Assembly (NCBI RefSeq): GCF_900115095.1
Contig: NZ_FOVH01000004.1
Location: 538,127 to 602,126 of the forward strand
From: Actinomadura madurae
Lineage (GTDB): Bacteria > Actinomycetota > Actinomycetes > Streptosporangiales > Streptosporangiaceae
Reading direction: 5' to 3'
Length of the DNA: 64,000 nucleotides
Below the pieces are notes generated by a model that saw only the letters and a program-made list of their open reading frames with translations, was not told where the DNA came from and did no database searches. Below, piece by piece: positions 29,786-37,989 of the stretch; positions within the stretch are counted from its first letter, which is position 1, and each line of letters begins with the position of its first letter. A program made the translations under genes and the position numbers.

Positions 29786-29870
29786 GGCCACTCCCCCCGA
29801 AGTGACCCCTCTCCCCCCGTTCCGCCATGCCGGCCCGGTGCGCTCACAGGACCGGCCACTCCCCCCGAAG
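29786..29870. repeat. 17-bp direct repeat in the gap 29631-30006
   Basis: GGCCACTCCCCCCGAAG occurs at 29786-29802 and again at 29854-29870, exactly 68 nt apart. The surrounding 376-nt gap between the cutinase promoter and the CocE gene holds no gene that I can support. Confidence 0.85.
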
Positions 29871-30006
29871 CGGCTTCGCACCGGCCGTTCTGCGGATGAG
29901 AAGAACGTAGCGAGCACCCGCGGGCGGATCGAGGCTTTGCCCGGCCGTGTCGACGAACGGACCACCGTCTGCGACGAACGGATTACGCTCCGATGTCGAA
30001 GCGGCC

Positions 30007-31599
30007 CTAGCCGCCCCAAACGGGCAGGTGGAGGGCGGATGGGCGGCTCCTGGCGCGGAGTACCTCGAAGCGGGTGCGGCGGAACGCGACGGCCCGGCCC
30101 GCGGGCTCGCCGGTGCCGGGGTTGCGGGCGAAGCGGGGGAACGCGCCGCCCGCGAGCATGACGCGCAGGCGGTGGCCGCGCCGGAAGCGGTAGGCGGTCG
30201 GGTGCATCTCGATCTCGGCGCGGACGACGCCGCTTTCCGTGATGCGCGCGATGCCGTCGGTGACGTTCCGCGAGACGCCGTCGCGGTCGACGTCGCAGAG
30301 GCGGACGAAGAGGTCGCCCCGGCCGGTGCTGGTGCGGACGTGGATCGTCGCCGAGACGGGACCGATCAGATCGAGGTCACGGGTCAGCGGCGCCCCGGTG
30401 AGAACGACCACGTCGTCACGGCGTTCGAGGCGCGCGTTGGCGCGCTGCCCGCCCTTGCCGGGTGACAGCAGCGGGCCTCCGACGTTCGGCGTGGGGTCGT
30501 AGGGGTCGTAGGTGAACGTGGCGGGTTCCTCGTCCGGCACGTCCCAGGCGAGGCCCTGAGAGAGGTAGAGCGGCGTGGGCCGGGTCCCGGGCGGGGGCCA
30601 CCGGTCGAAGTCCAGCCACGTGCCGGCCTTCTGCAGGTGCAGCCTCACTCGCGCCGTGCGGAGTTGGGCCTTGTCCCCGTTGAGGTGGGCGTTCAGCCAG
30701 GACACCTGGTCGGAGAGCGTCGCGCGGAGGGCTCTGAGGTCGTGTCCCCACGGGCCGATGGTGATGCGGACGTCCCGCCCCGCCGCGTGGAGAGCGGCGA
30801 AGTCCTTGAGCTGGCGGCGCAGGAAGAGGTCCCACCAGCCCGCCACCATCGTGGTGGGCGCGGTCGTCTCCGGCACGGCGGCGCTGTGGTCGGTGCCCTC
30901 CCAGAAGCCGTCGCCGGGCTCGGCATGGGCCGCGACCTCGCGGAGGAAGGTCTCGGGACGTCCGATGGCCGCGACGTCGGCCTCGTCCAGCGGCAGGTGC
31001 CGCATCGCCTGCCGGACGCGCCTGTTGTGGAACGGCCGCCTTCTTTCGTCCTGCGTGCCCATCAGCGACGACCAGACGAGCGTGTTGTGCAGGGCGAGCG
31101 CACCGCCCGGATAGAACGAACTCACGAATTCGGACGCGGTGATGCCGAGCCCCATGGCTTCCAAGGGCGGGTCTGCGTAGGGCGCGACCGCCCACTCGGT
31201 GAACCCGAGGTAGCTGGCGCCGACCATGGCGACCTTGCCGTCGCACCAGGGCTGGGCACGGAGCCACCTGAGCGTCGCCAGGCCGTCGTCCTTCTCGTTG
31301 TGGAAGGCGTGGAACTCGCCCTCCGACCCCAGGACCCCGCGCACGTTCTGGATCACGACCTGGAACCCCCGCCGGGTGAGAACGCCCGCGAACAGCCGCA
31401 CGGCGCCCTGCCGCTTGCCGTACGGGGTGCGGATCAGCACGGCCGGCAGCGGGCCGGCGCCGCGCGGGCGGTACAGGTCGGCGACGAGCGCGATCCCGTC
31501 CGGCATGGGCACGCGCAGGTCGCGCGCGACCTCGGCGTGCGGCGACGGCGACTCGGGAAGGCCGAGGAGGCGGTCGACGAGTCGTCCCGGAACGGTCAT
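30007..31599 (-). CDS. CocE/NonD-family serine hydrolase (X-Pro dipeptidyl-peptidase S15 fold)
   Basis: 530 residues. Alpha/beta hydrolase domain with nucleophile S129 in GASYLG, a helical cap (about 160-260), and a C-terminal jelly-roll domain (about 330-525) ending with RFARNPGTGEP. Cocaine esterase, glutaryl-7-ACA acylase and X-Pro peptidase share this plan; substrate cannot be inferred. No signal peptide. GGAGG lies before ATG 31599. Alone, 41 nt after an unknown gene on the same strand. Confidence 0.88.
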   Translation of the reverse strand: MTVPGRLVDRLLGLPESPSPHAEVARDLRVPMPDGIALVADLYRPRGAGPLPAVLIRTPYGKRQGAVRLFAGVLTRRGFQVVIQNVRGVLGSEGEFHAFHNEKDDGLATLRWLRAQPWCDGKVAMVGASYLGFTEWAVAPYADPPLEAMGLGITASEFVSSFYPGGALALHNTLVWSSLMGTQDERRRPFHNRRVRQAMRHLPLDEADVAAIGRPETFLREVAAHAEPGDGFWEGTDHSAAVPETTAPTTMVAGWWDLFLRRQLKDFAALHAAGRDVRITIGPWGHDLRALRATLSDQVSWLNAHLNGDKAQLRTARVRLHLQKAGTWLDFDRWPPPGTRPTPLYLSQGLAWDVPDEEPATFTYDPYDPTPNVGGPLLSPGKGGQRANARLERRDDVVVLTGAPLTRDLDLIGPVSATIHVRTSTGRGDLFVRLCDVDRDGVSRNVTDGIARITESGVVRAEIEMHPTAYRFRRGHRLRVMLAGGAFPRFARNPGTGEPAGRAVAFRRTRFEVLRARSRPSALHLPVWGG

Positions 31600-31640
31600 G
31601 GACGCGCCTCCCCCGTTCTCCCCGGCTGCGAAGAATATCG

Positions 31641-32756
31641 TCAGAGGGTGAGGAGCCGTTCGTACTCGTAGAGGATGCCGCCGAACTCTCCGGTGGGGAT
31701 CTCGCAGGCGTGGCCGGGCAGCCACAGGTGCTCCAGCCGGACGGTCTGGACGTCCAGGCGCAGGTGGCAGGCGTTGCCCGTGTGCTCCCAGCCCGGACGG
31801 GCGGCGCGAAGGACCTCCAGGTGGTGGCGATGGCTCTGCACGTCGTGGAGCAGGAACGCCGTGAGGACGTGGCGCGGCCCGTTCACCGACGCGGTGAGCT
31901 CGCTCGCCGCGGACGCCGCGGACTCCAGGTCGACACCCGAATCGGCCAGCTCAGGAAAGAACGCCCTGACGCGCCGGACGACGCCCCCGATCTCGATCGG
32001 CTCGCAGGGGAGCCGCAGGACGGTCTCCGGGTCGACGTAACCGTGCGCGGGAACCCCTGCGACGACCCCCGACCACGCTCCCGGGACGGACTTGAGGAAA
32101 CGGGCCTGGGTCAGGGCGGTCCCCAGCTCGCCCATGAGGCGTTCCGGGTCGATCCCCCTCGGCATGAACGTCTTGGTGCCCCCGCGCAGGCGCGTGCCCG
32201 TCTCGTCCAGGACGGCGAGGTCGGCCCAGCAGGCGCCGGAGCCGGTTCCGAGGACGCCGTGCGGCAGGCAGGCGTCCGGGTGCGGGGTCAGCCCGGCGAG
32301 GTCCTCCAGGACGGCGCGCGGGGTCTGGATCAGGCCCCAGCCCTGGGTGCGCGGGGAGACGGCGCCGAGGGCGAGCGACGTGGCCACGGGCTCGCCGTCG
32401 CGGGCCTGGCCGAGGCCGCGTTCCAGGCTCCGGCGGCTCTTGAGGGCGCCGACCTCCTGGAGGTACTCGTCCAGGCACTGCCGGAGGACGGCCGGGTCGA
32501 GGTCGCAGGACGCCCACCCGGCGACGTCCCGGACGTGCACGATCGTGCCGTCGAAGTCGAGGCGGTGGTAGCGGTAGTGCTCCTGCCAGGGCCGGGCCGG
32601 GTCGCCGTTCAGCCGGCCCTGCGCGCGGGCGATCGCGGAGAGGTCCTCGCCCAGGTCGTTGATGAGGAAGTCGCGCAGCGGGGCGTGCAGGGGGTCGGTC
32701 TCCACGGCCACCCGCACGCCGTCGCTGCGGAACCTCACCGGAAGCGATATCGCCAT
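31641..32756 (-). CDS. Unknown 371-residue soluble protein
   Basis: No family recognised. No signal peptide or TM segment. His/Tyr-rich N-terminal part (EHYRYHRLDFDGTIVHVRDVAGW), a middle part with LGTGSGACWADLAVLDE and TKTFMPRG, and a C-terminal part with FLLHDVQSHRHHLEVLRAARPGW and HACEIPTGEFGGILYEYERLL. The ATG has no Shine-Dalgarno sequence, but a CATAAT box lies 8-13 nt upstream, so the mRNA may be leaderless. Codons look native. Same strand as the CocE gene downstream. Confidence 0.7.
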   Translation of the reverse strand: MAISLPVRFRSDGVRVAVETDPLHAPLRDFLINDLGEDLSAIARAQGRLNGDPARPWQEHYRYHRLDFDGTIVHVRDVAGWASCDLDPAVLRQCLDEYLQEVGALKSRRSLERGLGQARDGEPVATSLALGAVSPRTQGWGLIQTPRAVLEDLAGLTPHPDACLPHGVLGTGSGACWADLAVLDETGTRLRGGTKTFMPRGIDPERLMGELGTALTQARFLKSVPGAWSGVVAGVPAHGYVDPETVLRLPCEPIEIGGVVRRVRAFFPELADSGVDLESAASAASELTASVNGPRHVLTAFLLHDVQSHRHHLEVLRAARPGWEHTGNACHLRLDVQTVRLEHLWLPGHACEIPTGEFGGILYEYERLLTL

Positions 32757-32763
32757 TCGCGTG

Positions 32764-32769
32764 ATTATG
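32764..32769 (-). promoter_or_regulatory. -10 box of a possibly leaderless gene
   Basis: On the minus strand this reads CATAAT, 7 nt before the start codon at 32756, which would put the first transcribed base at or next to the ATG. No good -35 hexamer is visible. Confidence 0.35.
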
Positions 32770-32815
32770 CCGATAAGCGAAGATCATCACTGGTATGGCG
32801 GAATGTTCGTTCCGA

Positions 32816-33418
32816 TCAGCCGGGTTCGTCGGCCATGTACGGCGGCGCCGGCTCGTACTGGATGTAGCGGCGCACCGCCCGCGCGTGATCGCGGCCGTGG
32901 ATCCGCCCGACCAGCCAGAGGGCCATGTCGATCCCGGCGGAGACCCCCTGGCTCGTGACCAGGTTGCCGTCCACCACGTAGCGCGCGTCCCGGACGACGG
33001 TCACGTCGCCGCGCGCCTCCAGCGCGTCCTCGGAGGCCCAGTGGGTCGCGACCCTCCGTCCCTTCGCCGGACCCGCGGCGTGCAGCAGGATCGAGCCGGT
33101 GCACACGCTCGTCACCCAGTCGACCTGTTCCGCGACCTTCGCGATCCAGCCGGTGACGGCGGGGTTGTCCGGCTGGGTCTCCCTGGCGCCACGCCCACCG
33201 GGGACCAGGAGGACGTCCAGGTCCGGGTGGTCGTCCAGGGTGTGGTCCGGCACGACCCGCATGCCCTTGTTGCAGCGGACCGGCCCGGCCTGCTCGGCGA
33301 CCAGGACGGCCGTGTCGCCCTGGTCGCGGAGCATGGCCGATGCCGTGAACACCTCCCACGGGCCCGCGAAGTCCAGCTCTTCCGCGTTCTCGAAGACCAG
33401 CAGCCCATACGTCGTCAT
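32816..33418 (-). CDS. DJ-1/PfpI-family protein, isocyanide hydratase-like
   Basis: 200 residues. The nucleophilic-elbow Cys C106 is followed by Thr (SVCTGS), and an acidic residue D16 sits in ELDFAGPWEVF. This D/C/T set matches bacterial isonitrile (isocyanide) hydratases, which turn isocyanides into N-formamides. Its ATG overlaps the stop of the GlxA-type regulator by 4 nt (ATGA), making a regulator-enzyme pair. A plain DJ-1-like chaperone or deglycase role cannot be excluded. Confidence 0.82.
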   Translation of the reverse strand: MTTYGLLVFENAEELDFAGPWEVFTASAMLRDQGDTAVLVAEQAGPVRCNKGMRVVPDHTLDDHPDLDVLLVPGGRGARETQPDNPAVTGWIAKVAEQVDWVTSVCTGSILLHAAGPAKGRRVATHWASEDALEARGDVTVVRDARYVVDGNLVTSQGVSAGIDMALWLVGRIHGRDHARAVRRYIQYEPAPPYMADEPG

Positions 33419-34362
33419 GCGTACTCCCTCGTCCCTCTGAATCGGTCCCTGTAGTCGGACGGCGCGACCCCGACATGCCGGTGGAACGCCCTGCGCAGCG
33501 TCTCCGCCGTCCCGAAGCCCAGCCGCCGCGCCAGCGTCTCGACGGGCTCGTCCCCCTCCGCGAGCGCCCGCCGCGCCGCCTCGATCCGGACCCGCTCGAC
33601 GTACGCGGCCGGCGGCACCCCCAGCTCGGCGGTGAACCTGCGCTGCAGGTGCCGCGCGCTGAGGCCGGACCGCTCGGCCAGGTCGGCGATGGTGTGCCGG
33701 GCGCCCGGATCGGCCTGGACGGACGACACCGCCGCCCGGATCGGGTCCGTCGCGGGCTGCGCCGACCACAGCGGCACGCTGAACTGCGACTGGCTGCCGG
33801 GCCGCCGCAGGAACATCACCAGCTCGCGCGCCACCGCGTGCGCCGCCTCCCGCCCGTGGTCGTCCTCGACCAGCGCCAGCGCCAGGTCCATCCCGGCCGT
33901 GACGCCGGCGGACGTCCAGACGGGCCCGTCCCGGACGAAGATCGGGTCGCAGTCGACGTCCAGGCGCGGGTACTCCCTCCTCAGCTGGTCCTCCCGCCGC
34001 CAGTGCGTCGTCACGCGGCGCCCGTCCAGGACCCCGGCCTCGGCCAGCAGGAGCGCGCCGCTGCACACCGACGCGACCCGGCGCGCCGCGCCCGCGGCCG
34101 CCGCGACCCAGCCGACGAGCGCCGCGTCCCGCCGCGCCGCGTCGACCCCGGTGCCGCCGGCCACGACCAGGGTGTCGATGGCGGCGGGCCGCAGGTCCGG
34201 GCCGGAGTCGGCGTGGACGCGGAGCCCGCCGGAGGACGTCACCGGACCGGGCCGCGGCCCGGCGACCAGGCAGTCGTACAGCCCGGTGCTGCGGAACACC
34301 TCGTGCGGGCCCGTCAGGTCGAGGACCTGGAACCCGTCGTAGATCACGAACACGACGCGCAT
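33415..34362 (-). CDS. GlxA-family regulator (DJ-1/PfpI sensor plus AraC HTH)
   Basis: 315 residues. A DJ-1/PfpI-like domain (about 1-185, with Cys in SVCSGALLL) fused to an AraC HTH (about 210-310, IADLAERSGLSARHLQRRF). The sensor domain resembles the enzyme encoded next, with which it overlaps by 4 nt; it probably senses the same or a related compound. GGAG lies before the ATG. Confidence 0.9.
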   Translation of the reverse strand: MRVVFVIYDGFQVLDLTGPHEVFRSTGLYDCLVAGPRPGPVTSSGGLRVHADSGPDLRPAAIDTLVVAGGTGVDAARRDAALVGWVAAAAGAARRVASVCSGALLLAEAGVLDGRRVTTHWRREDQLRREYPRLDVDCDPIFVRDGPVWTSAGVTAGMDLALALVEDDHGREAAHAVARELVMFLRRPGSQSQFSVPLWSAQPATDPIRAAVSSVQADPGARHTIADLAERSGLSARHLQRRFTAELGVPPAAYVERVRIEAARRALAEGDEPVETLARRLGFGTAETLRRAFHRHVGVAPSDYRDRFRGTREYA

Positions 34363-34469
34363 GTCTCCAGGCTGAGCGCCCGGCGTCCATGGCGTCAACG
34401 ACACGCACCCCACGGATCGCGCCATCCCCCGCCACGGAATAGGGAGTCCACGGAAACGCATTTTCCGGG

Positions 34470-34499
34470 TTGACACTCCGGCGAGGCTATGGCTAACTC
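34470..34499 (+). promoter_or_regulatory. Candidate promoter of the 48-residue protein gene
   Basis: TTGACA (34470-34475, perfect) with TAACTC (34494-34499) 18 nt downstream, in the 329-nt gap 34363-34691. Transcription would begin near 34506 and give a leader of about 185 nt. No other gene is visible in the gap. Confidence 0.45.
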
Positions 34500-34691
34500 T
34501 TACGCATGAAGCTTTGATTCTTCTCCGGTTGAGCCGCCCCCGGCACCGCCGCGGGCCCGCTCCCGTTCCTTCCAAGGCGCTCCCGTATCGCATGTACATC
34601 TCGTGTGACCTGCGACGTCGCCGTGCGCCCCCATCCCTTTTCATCGGCCCTCTCACGGCCGAATTCAGACGTGCCCGGAGGTGGTCTCTTC

Positions 34692-34838
34692 ATGCGTGCC
34701 ATTGACAACGACCCGTTCGCCAAAAACGGAAAGAAGAATCGGCGGCGGAAGAACTCCGACTCCAAAGCGAACCTCGCGAACAACAACCGCCGCAACGTCC
34801 GGCAGATGCCGACCCGGCAGCTCAACCGGGGCCGCTGA
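34692..34838 (+). CDS. Very basic Asn-rich small protein, 48 residues
   Basis: Begins MRAIDNDPFAKNGKKNRRRK; about one-third Lys/Arg, with many Asn and no hydrophobic segment or Cys. GGAGG lies about 10 nt before the ATG, supporting translation. It looks like a nucleic-acid-binding or ribosome-associated peptide, but no family is recognised. Its 3' end overlaps the opposing ATPase gene by 17 nt. Confidence 0.65.
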   Translation: MRAIDNDPFAKNGKKNRRRKNSDSKANLANNNRRNVRQMPTRQLNRGR

Positions 34839-35376
34839 GCGGCGTCTCCCCGTCCCCGCCCCGGCCCCGCTCCGCGGCGGCCGGGGCCGGGAACTCGGCC
34901 CACACGACCGTCCGGGCGCCGTCCGCCCGGAACCCCCAGCGCGCCGCCAGCGCCTCCACGATCCGCATCCCGCGGCCCGTCTCCGCGCCGGCCTCCGCCT
35001 TGACGTGCGGGCGCCCGCCGGCCGCGCCGTCGTCGGCGACCTCCAGCCGGTACGTCCCGGCCTCGACGGCGACGACGACCGTCACCAGCCCGCCCTCCCG
35101 CCCGGACGCGGTGTGCGTGATCGCGTTCGCGACCGTCTCGCTCACCACCATGACCATGTCGTCCAGCGCGGGATGGCCGGCCGCCACGTTCCGGACGAAG
35201 CCGCGCGCGCACCCGACCGCCCGCCGCACGCCCGGCAGCATGATCTCGCCGACCACCACGCGGTCCCGCGTCCCTTCCACAGCACCGCCTCCCCCGAGCC
35301 GGTGAGGACCGGGCACGGCGCCCGCCCCGTCCGGCACCCGGCCGGCCGCTCGCACCACGTCCTCGACGCTCACCAC
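34822..35376 (-). CDS. Anti-sigma-like ATP-binding protein (HATPase/GHKL, RsbW type)
   Basis: 184 residues. A single histidine-kinase-type ATPase domain: N box VSETVANAITHT (about 80-90), G1 box LEVADDGAAG (about 110-120), G2 GRGMRIVEALAARWG (about 135-150). No kinase His domain. Such proteins are usually serine kinases that hold sigma factors or anti-anti-sigma factors, but no partner is adjacent. GTG start with AAGGAG upstream. Confidence 0.87.
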   Translation of the reverse strand: MVSVEDVVRAAGRVPDGAGAVPGPHRLGGGGAVEGTRDRVVVGEIMLPGVRRAVGCARGFVRNVAAGHPALDDMVMVVSETVANAITHTASGREGGLVTVVVAVEAGTYRLEVADDGAAGGRPHVKAEAGAETGRGMRIVEALAARWGFRADGARTVVWAEFPAPAAAERGRGGDGETPLSGPG

Positions 35377-35468
35377 GACGGCTCCTTCGCCTCCGGAAAG
35401 TCGCCCGTCACCTCGAAGTACGGCCCGGGACCCGCGTCCCGTTCAGGGCTCCGCCCCGGCGCCCCGCA

Positions 35469-36110
35469 CTACCCGTCGCCGAGGACGGCGGTCAGCCGCG
35501 CGAACGCCACGACGTTGGCGCGGTAGTGCCCGGCACGCGCGTCGAAGTCCCCGCCGCACGTGATCAACCGGAGGGACGGCTCCGGCGTGTCGCCGTACAC
35601 GGCCCGCGCGGGGAAGCCGTCCTTGGGGAAGGTGCGGACGGCGTCCACGGTGAAGACGGCCGTGGCGCGGTCGGCGCGCAGCACGCTCACCCGCTGCCCC
35701 GGCCGGAGGCGGCCGAGCCGGTAGAACACCGACGGTCCCGAGGCCGAGTCCAGATGCCCCTCGATCACCGCCGTGCCGGGCTGCCCGGGGGTGACCGAGC
35801 CCGTGTACCAGGCCGCCTCGTCCTCGTTCGGCGGCCGGGGCGGCTCCAGCGAGCCGTCCGGGCGCAGCCCGGCCCGCGCGACGGGCGAGTCGACGCCCGC
35901 GGCCGGGATGACCAGGCGGACCGGCGGGGACGCGGGCAGCCGGGCCGGACGCGGAGCGGGCGAGGGCCGGGACACGGTCACCGCCCGCGGAGCCGGACCG
36001 TCCACGGCGGCCCGCGGCGCCCGGCCGTCCACCCCCGCGGCCGCCGCCACCATCGCCGCGGCCACGCCGAGGGCGGCCGCCGGACCCTTCGCGCGGGTCC
36101 TCGCGGTCAC
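35469..36110 (-). CDS. Class F sortase
   Basis: 213 residues. An N-terminal signal-anchor (about 8-27), a Pro-rich linker and the sortase beta-barrel with H119 (VIEGHLDS), catalytic C185 (LRLITCGGD) and R197 (HYRANV). Class F enzymes in actinobacteria have poorly known substrates. GTG 36110 overlaps the stop of the upstream CHRD protein by 4 nt and has GGAGGGG before it. No LPXTG protein is nearby. Confidence 0.88.
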   Translation of the reverse strand: MTARTRAKGPAAALGVAAAMVAAAAGVDGRAPRAAVDGPAPRAVTVSRPSPAPRPARLPASPPVRLVIPAAGVDSPVARAGLRPDGSLEPPRPPNEDEAAWYTGSVTPGQPGTAVIEGHLDSASGPSVFYRLGRLRPGQRVSVLRADRATAVFTVDAVRTFPKDGFPARAVYGDTPEPSLRLITCGGDFDARAGHYRANVVAFARLTAVLGDG

Positions 36111-36913
36111 CCCTCCGTCCGCCCTCGGCGCCGCAGGAGAAAGCGGACCAGCAGTGCCACGGCCGCCATTGCGACGGCGCCGCCGAGAACCCACGCCCCC
36201 TGCACGGTCTTGCTCGGCGCGTCATGGGCGGCGGTGGACCCGGTCCCGGTCACGGCGCCGCCGTCCGGCATGGCTCGCAGCACGCCGCAAAGGACGGGCG
36301 ACGTCGCCGCCAGGGAAAGCGACGGCAGGATGTCGCTCGGCTTCTTCTGGATGCCGGGGCGGAGCAGGGCCGGGTCGACCCCGTGCACCACGACGACGGC
36401 GGTGCCCGCGCGCAGGGACCCCAGCGTGGCCGCGTCCAGCCTGGTGACACGCGTGTAGTCGGTCTCGGCCCCCGTCGGCGCGTTCTCGACGTCGGAGCCG
36501 GCCTTCGCCGAGGTGCTCCCCTTGACCGACAGCGTCGTCTGGACCGGCCCGTAGAACGGCGCGGCCTCCGTGGCGCTGACGACGCCGTCGCCGTTCTCGT
36601 CGGCGGCCGTGGTGGGGCAGTCGCCCCGGCCGCCGCCGCGGATGTGCTGCAGGTGCGGGTAGGGCATGCCCTCCGACGTGCCGGTCAGCCCCTCGAAGTG
36701 CTCGTCGATCGTGGCGCGGCGGCCGTCCAGCCGCAGCGTGAGCGAGCCGGAGGCGTTCTGGTGGTTGAGCGGCTCCAGCGTCGCCTGGTAGGTGACGCTG
36801 CGGGAGGCGGCGCCGTCCGCGGCGGACGCCGGCGTGACCATGACCGGCGCCGCGGCGGCGCAGGCGAGCGCGAGCCCCGCGACGCCGGCGCACGGCCGTC
36901 TGCCCTTCACCAT
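36107..36913 (-). CDS. Secreted, membrane-anchored CHRD-domain protein
   Basis: 268 residues. Signal peptide (about 1-32), a CHRD-like beta domain (about 36-215, TYQATLEPLNHQNASGSLTLRL, VVVVHGVDPALLRPG), a Thr/Ser/Ala linker and a C-terminal TM helix (about 237-258) with an Arg tail (RFLLRRRGR). This end looks like a sorting signal without a standard LPXTG. It is coupled to the class F sortase gene, so the sortase may act on it (inference). Confidence 0.82.
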   Translation of the reverse strand: MVKGRRPCAGVAGLALACAAAAPVMVTPASAADGAASRSVTYQATLEPLNHQNASGSLTLRLDGRRATIDEHFEGLTGTSEGMPYPHLQHIRGGGRGDCPTTAADENGDGVVSATEAAPFYGPVQTTLSVKGSTSAKAGSDVENAPTGAETDYTRVTRLDAATLGSLRAGTAVVVVHGVDPALLRPGIQKKPSDILPSLSLAATSPVLCGVLRAMPDGGAVTGTGSTAAHDAPSKTVQGAWVLGGAVAMAAVALLVRFLLRRRGRTEG

Positions 36914-37113
36914 GCCTGCCCCTTCCCCCTGCGGATCCCCGGCGCTGTGTGGCTGCCCCGGCGAGGACCGCGCTAATACGCCGAGCCGGTACCTGAAGGG
37001 CAAAGCATCCAGGCGGGCACTTCTACGCTGGGTCATGAACGCCGACGCCGTGCGGCGCACGGAAAGATCCGCGCCTCGCCCGTTGTTACGACGTCGACAG
37101 GCGAGAGGACAAA

Positions 37114-37989
37114 ATGAGCGACGATCTCGGCTACGGGTGGCAGGGCGACCTGCTCGACCTGCCCGCCTACCTCAAGCGCGTCGCCTACGACGGCGGCCTG
37201 GCCCCCACGGGGGAGACGCTGCGCGCCCTGCACCGGGCGCACGTCACGTCCATCCCGTTCGAGAACCTGGAGATCATGCTCGGGCGGCCGGTGGAGATGT
37301 CGCTCGACGCCGTCCAGGCGAAGCTCGTCGGCCGCCCGCGCGGCGGCTACTGCTTCGAGCACAACCGGCTGTTCGCGGCCGTGCTGGAACGGCTGGGCTT
37401 CGAGGTGACCGCGCTCGCGGCGCGGGTGACGCTGGGCTCGCCGAAGCTCCGCCCGTCCACGCACGCGCTGCTGCACGTCCGCCCGCCGGGAGGGTCGCGG
37501 GACGAGCCGGCGTGGCTCTGCGACGTGGGCTTCGGCGCCGGGCCGCTGGAGCCGCTCCCGCTCGTCGACGGCGAGGAGGCCGTCCAGGACGGCTGGGGGT
37601 TCCGGCTCCGACGGGGCCGCACCGTCGAGACGTGGACGCCCAACACCGCGGGCTGGGAGATGCACCAGCGCGGCCCGGACGGATGGGTCCAGCGGCACAC
37701 GTTCCCGCTGAACGAGACGTTCCGCATCGACTTCGAGGTGTTCAACCACTACGTCTCGACCAACCCGCGCTCGCCGTTCACGGCGCGCCCGTTCGTGCAG
37801 AAGTTCTCGCCGGACGTCCTCCACGTGCTGGACGGGACGACCCACACCCTCACCCGCGCGGACGGCACGGTCGAGACCCGCACGCTCACCCCCGCCGAGC
37901 TGCCCGCGGCGCTCGCCGCCGACTTCGGCATCGTCCTCGAAGGCGAGGACGCGCCCGACCTCGTCAGGTTCGTGCGGGACAGGAGCTAG
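37114..37989 (+). CDS. nat: Arylamine N-acetyltransferase
   Basis: 291 residues. The Cys-His-Asp triad is complete: C80 in RGGYCFEHN, H117 in STHALLHV, D137 in LCDVGFG. Transfers an acetyl group from acetyl-CoA to arylamines, or builds amides in polyketide pathways. GAGAGGA before ATG 37114. Its last 4 nt overlap the opposing LuxR gene. Confidence 0.94.
   Translation: MSDDLGYGWQGDLLDLPAYLKRVAYDGGLAPTGETLRALHRAHVTSIPFENLEIMLGRPVEMSLDAVQAKLVGRPRGGYCFEHNRLFAAVLERLGFEVTALAARVTLGSPKLRPSTHALLHVRPPGGSRDEPAWLCDVGFGAGPLEPLPLVDGEEAVQDGWGFRLRRGRTVETWTPNTAGWEMHQRGPDGWVQRHTFPLNETFRIDFEVFNHYVSTNPRSPFTARPFVQKFSPDVLHVLDGTTHTLTRADGTVETRTLTPAELPAALAADFGIVLEGEDAPDLVRFVRDRS

Noticed and set aside
34505-34516. 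Upstream mini-ORF (ATG AAG CTT TGA) in the leader of the 48-residue protein
   Set aside because: Three codons without a ribosome-binding site; likely chance.
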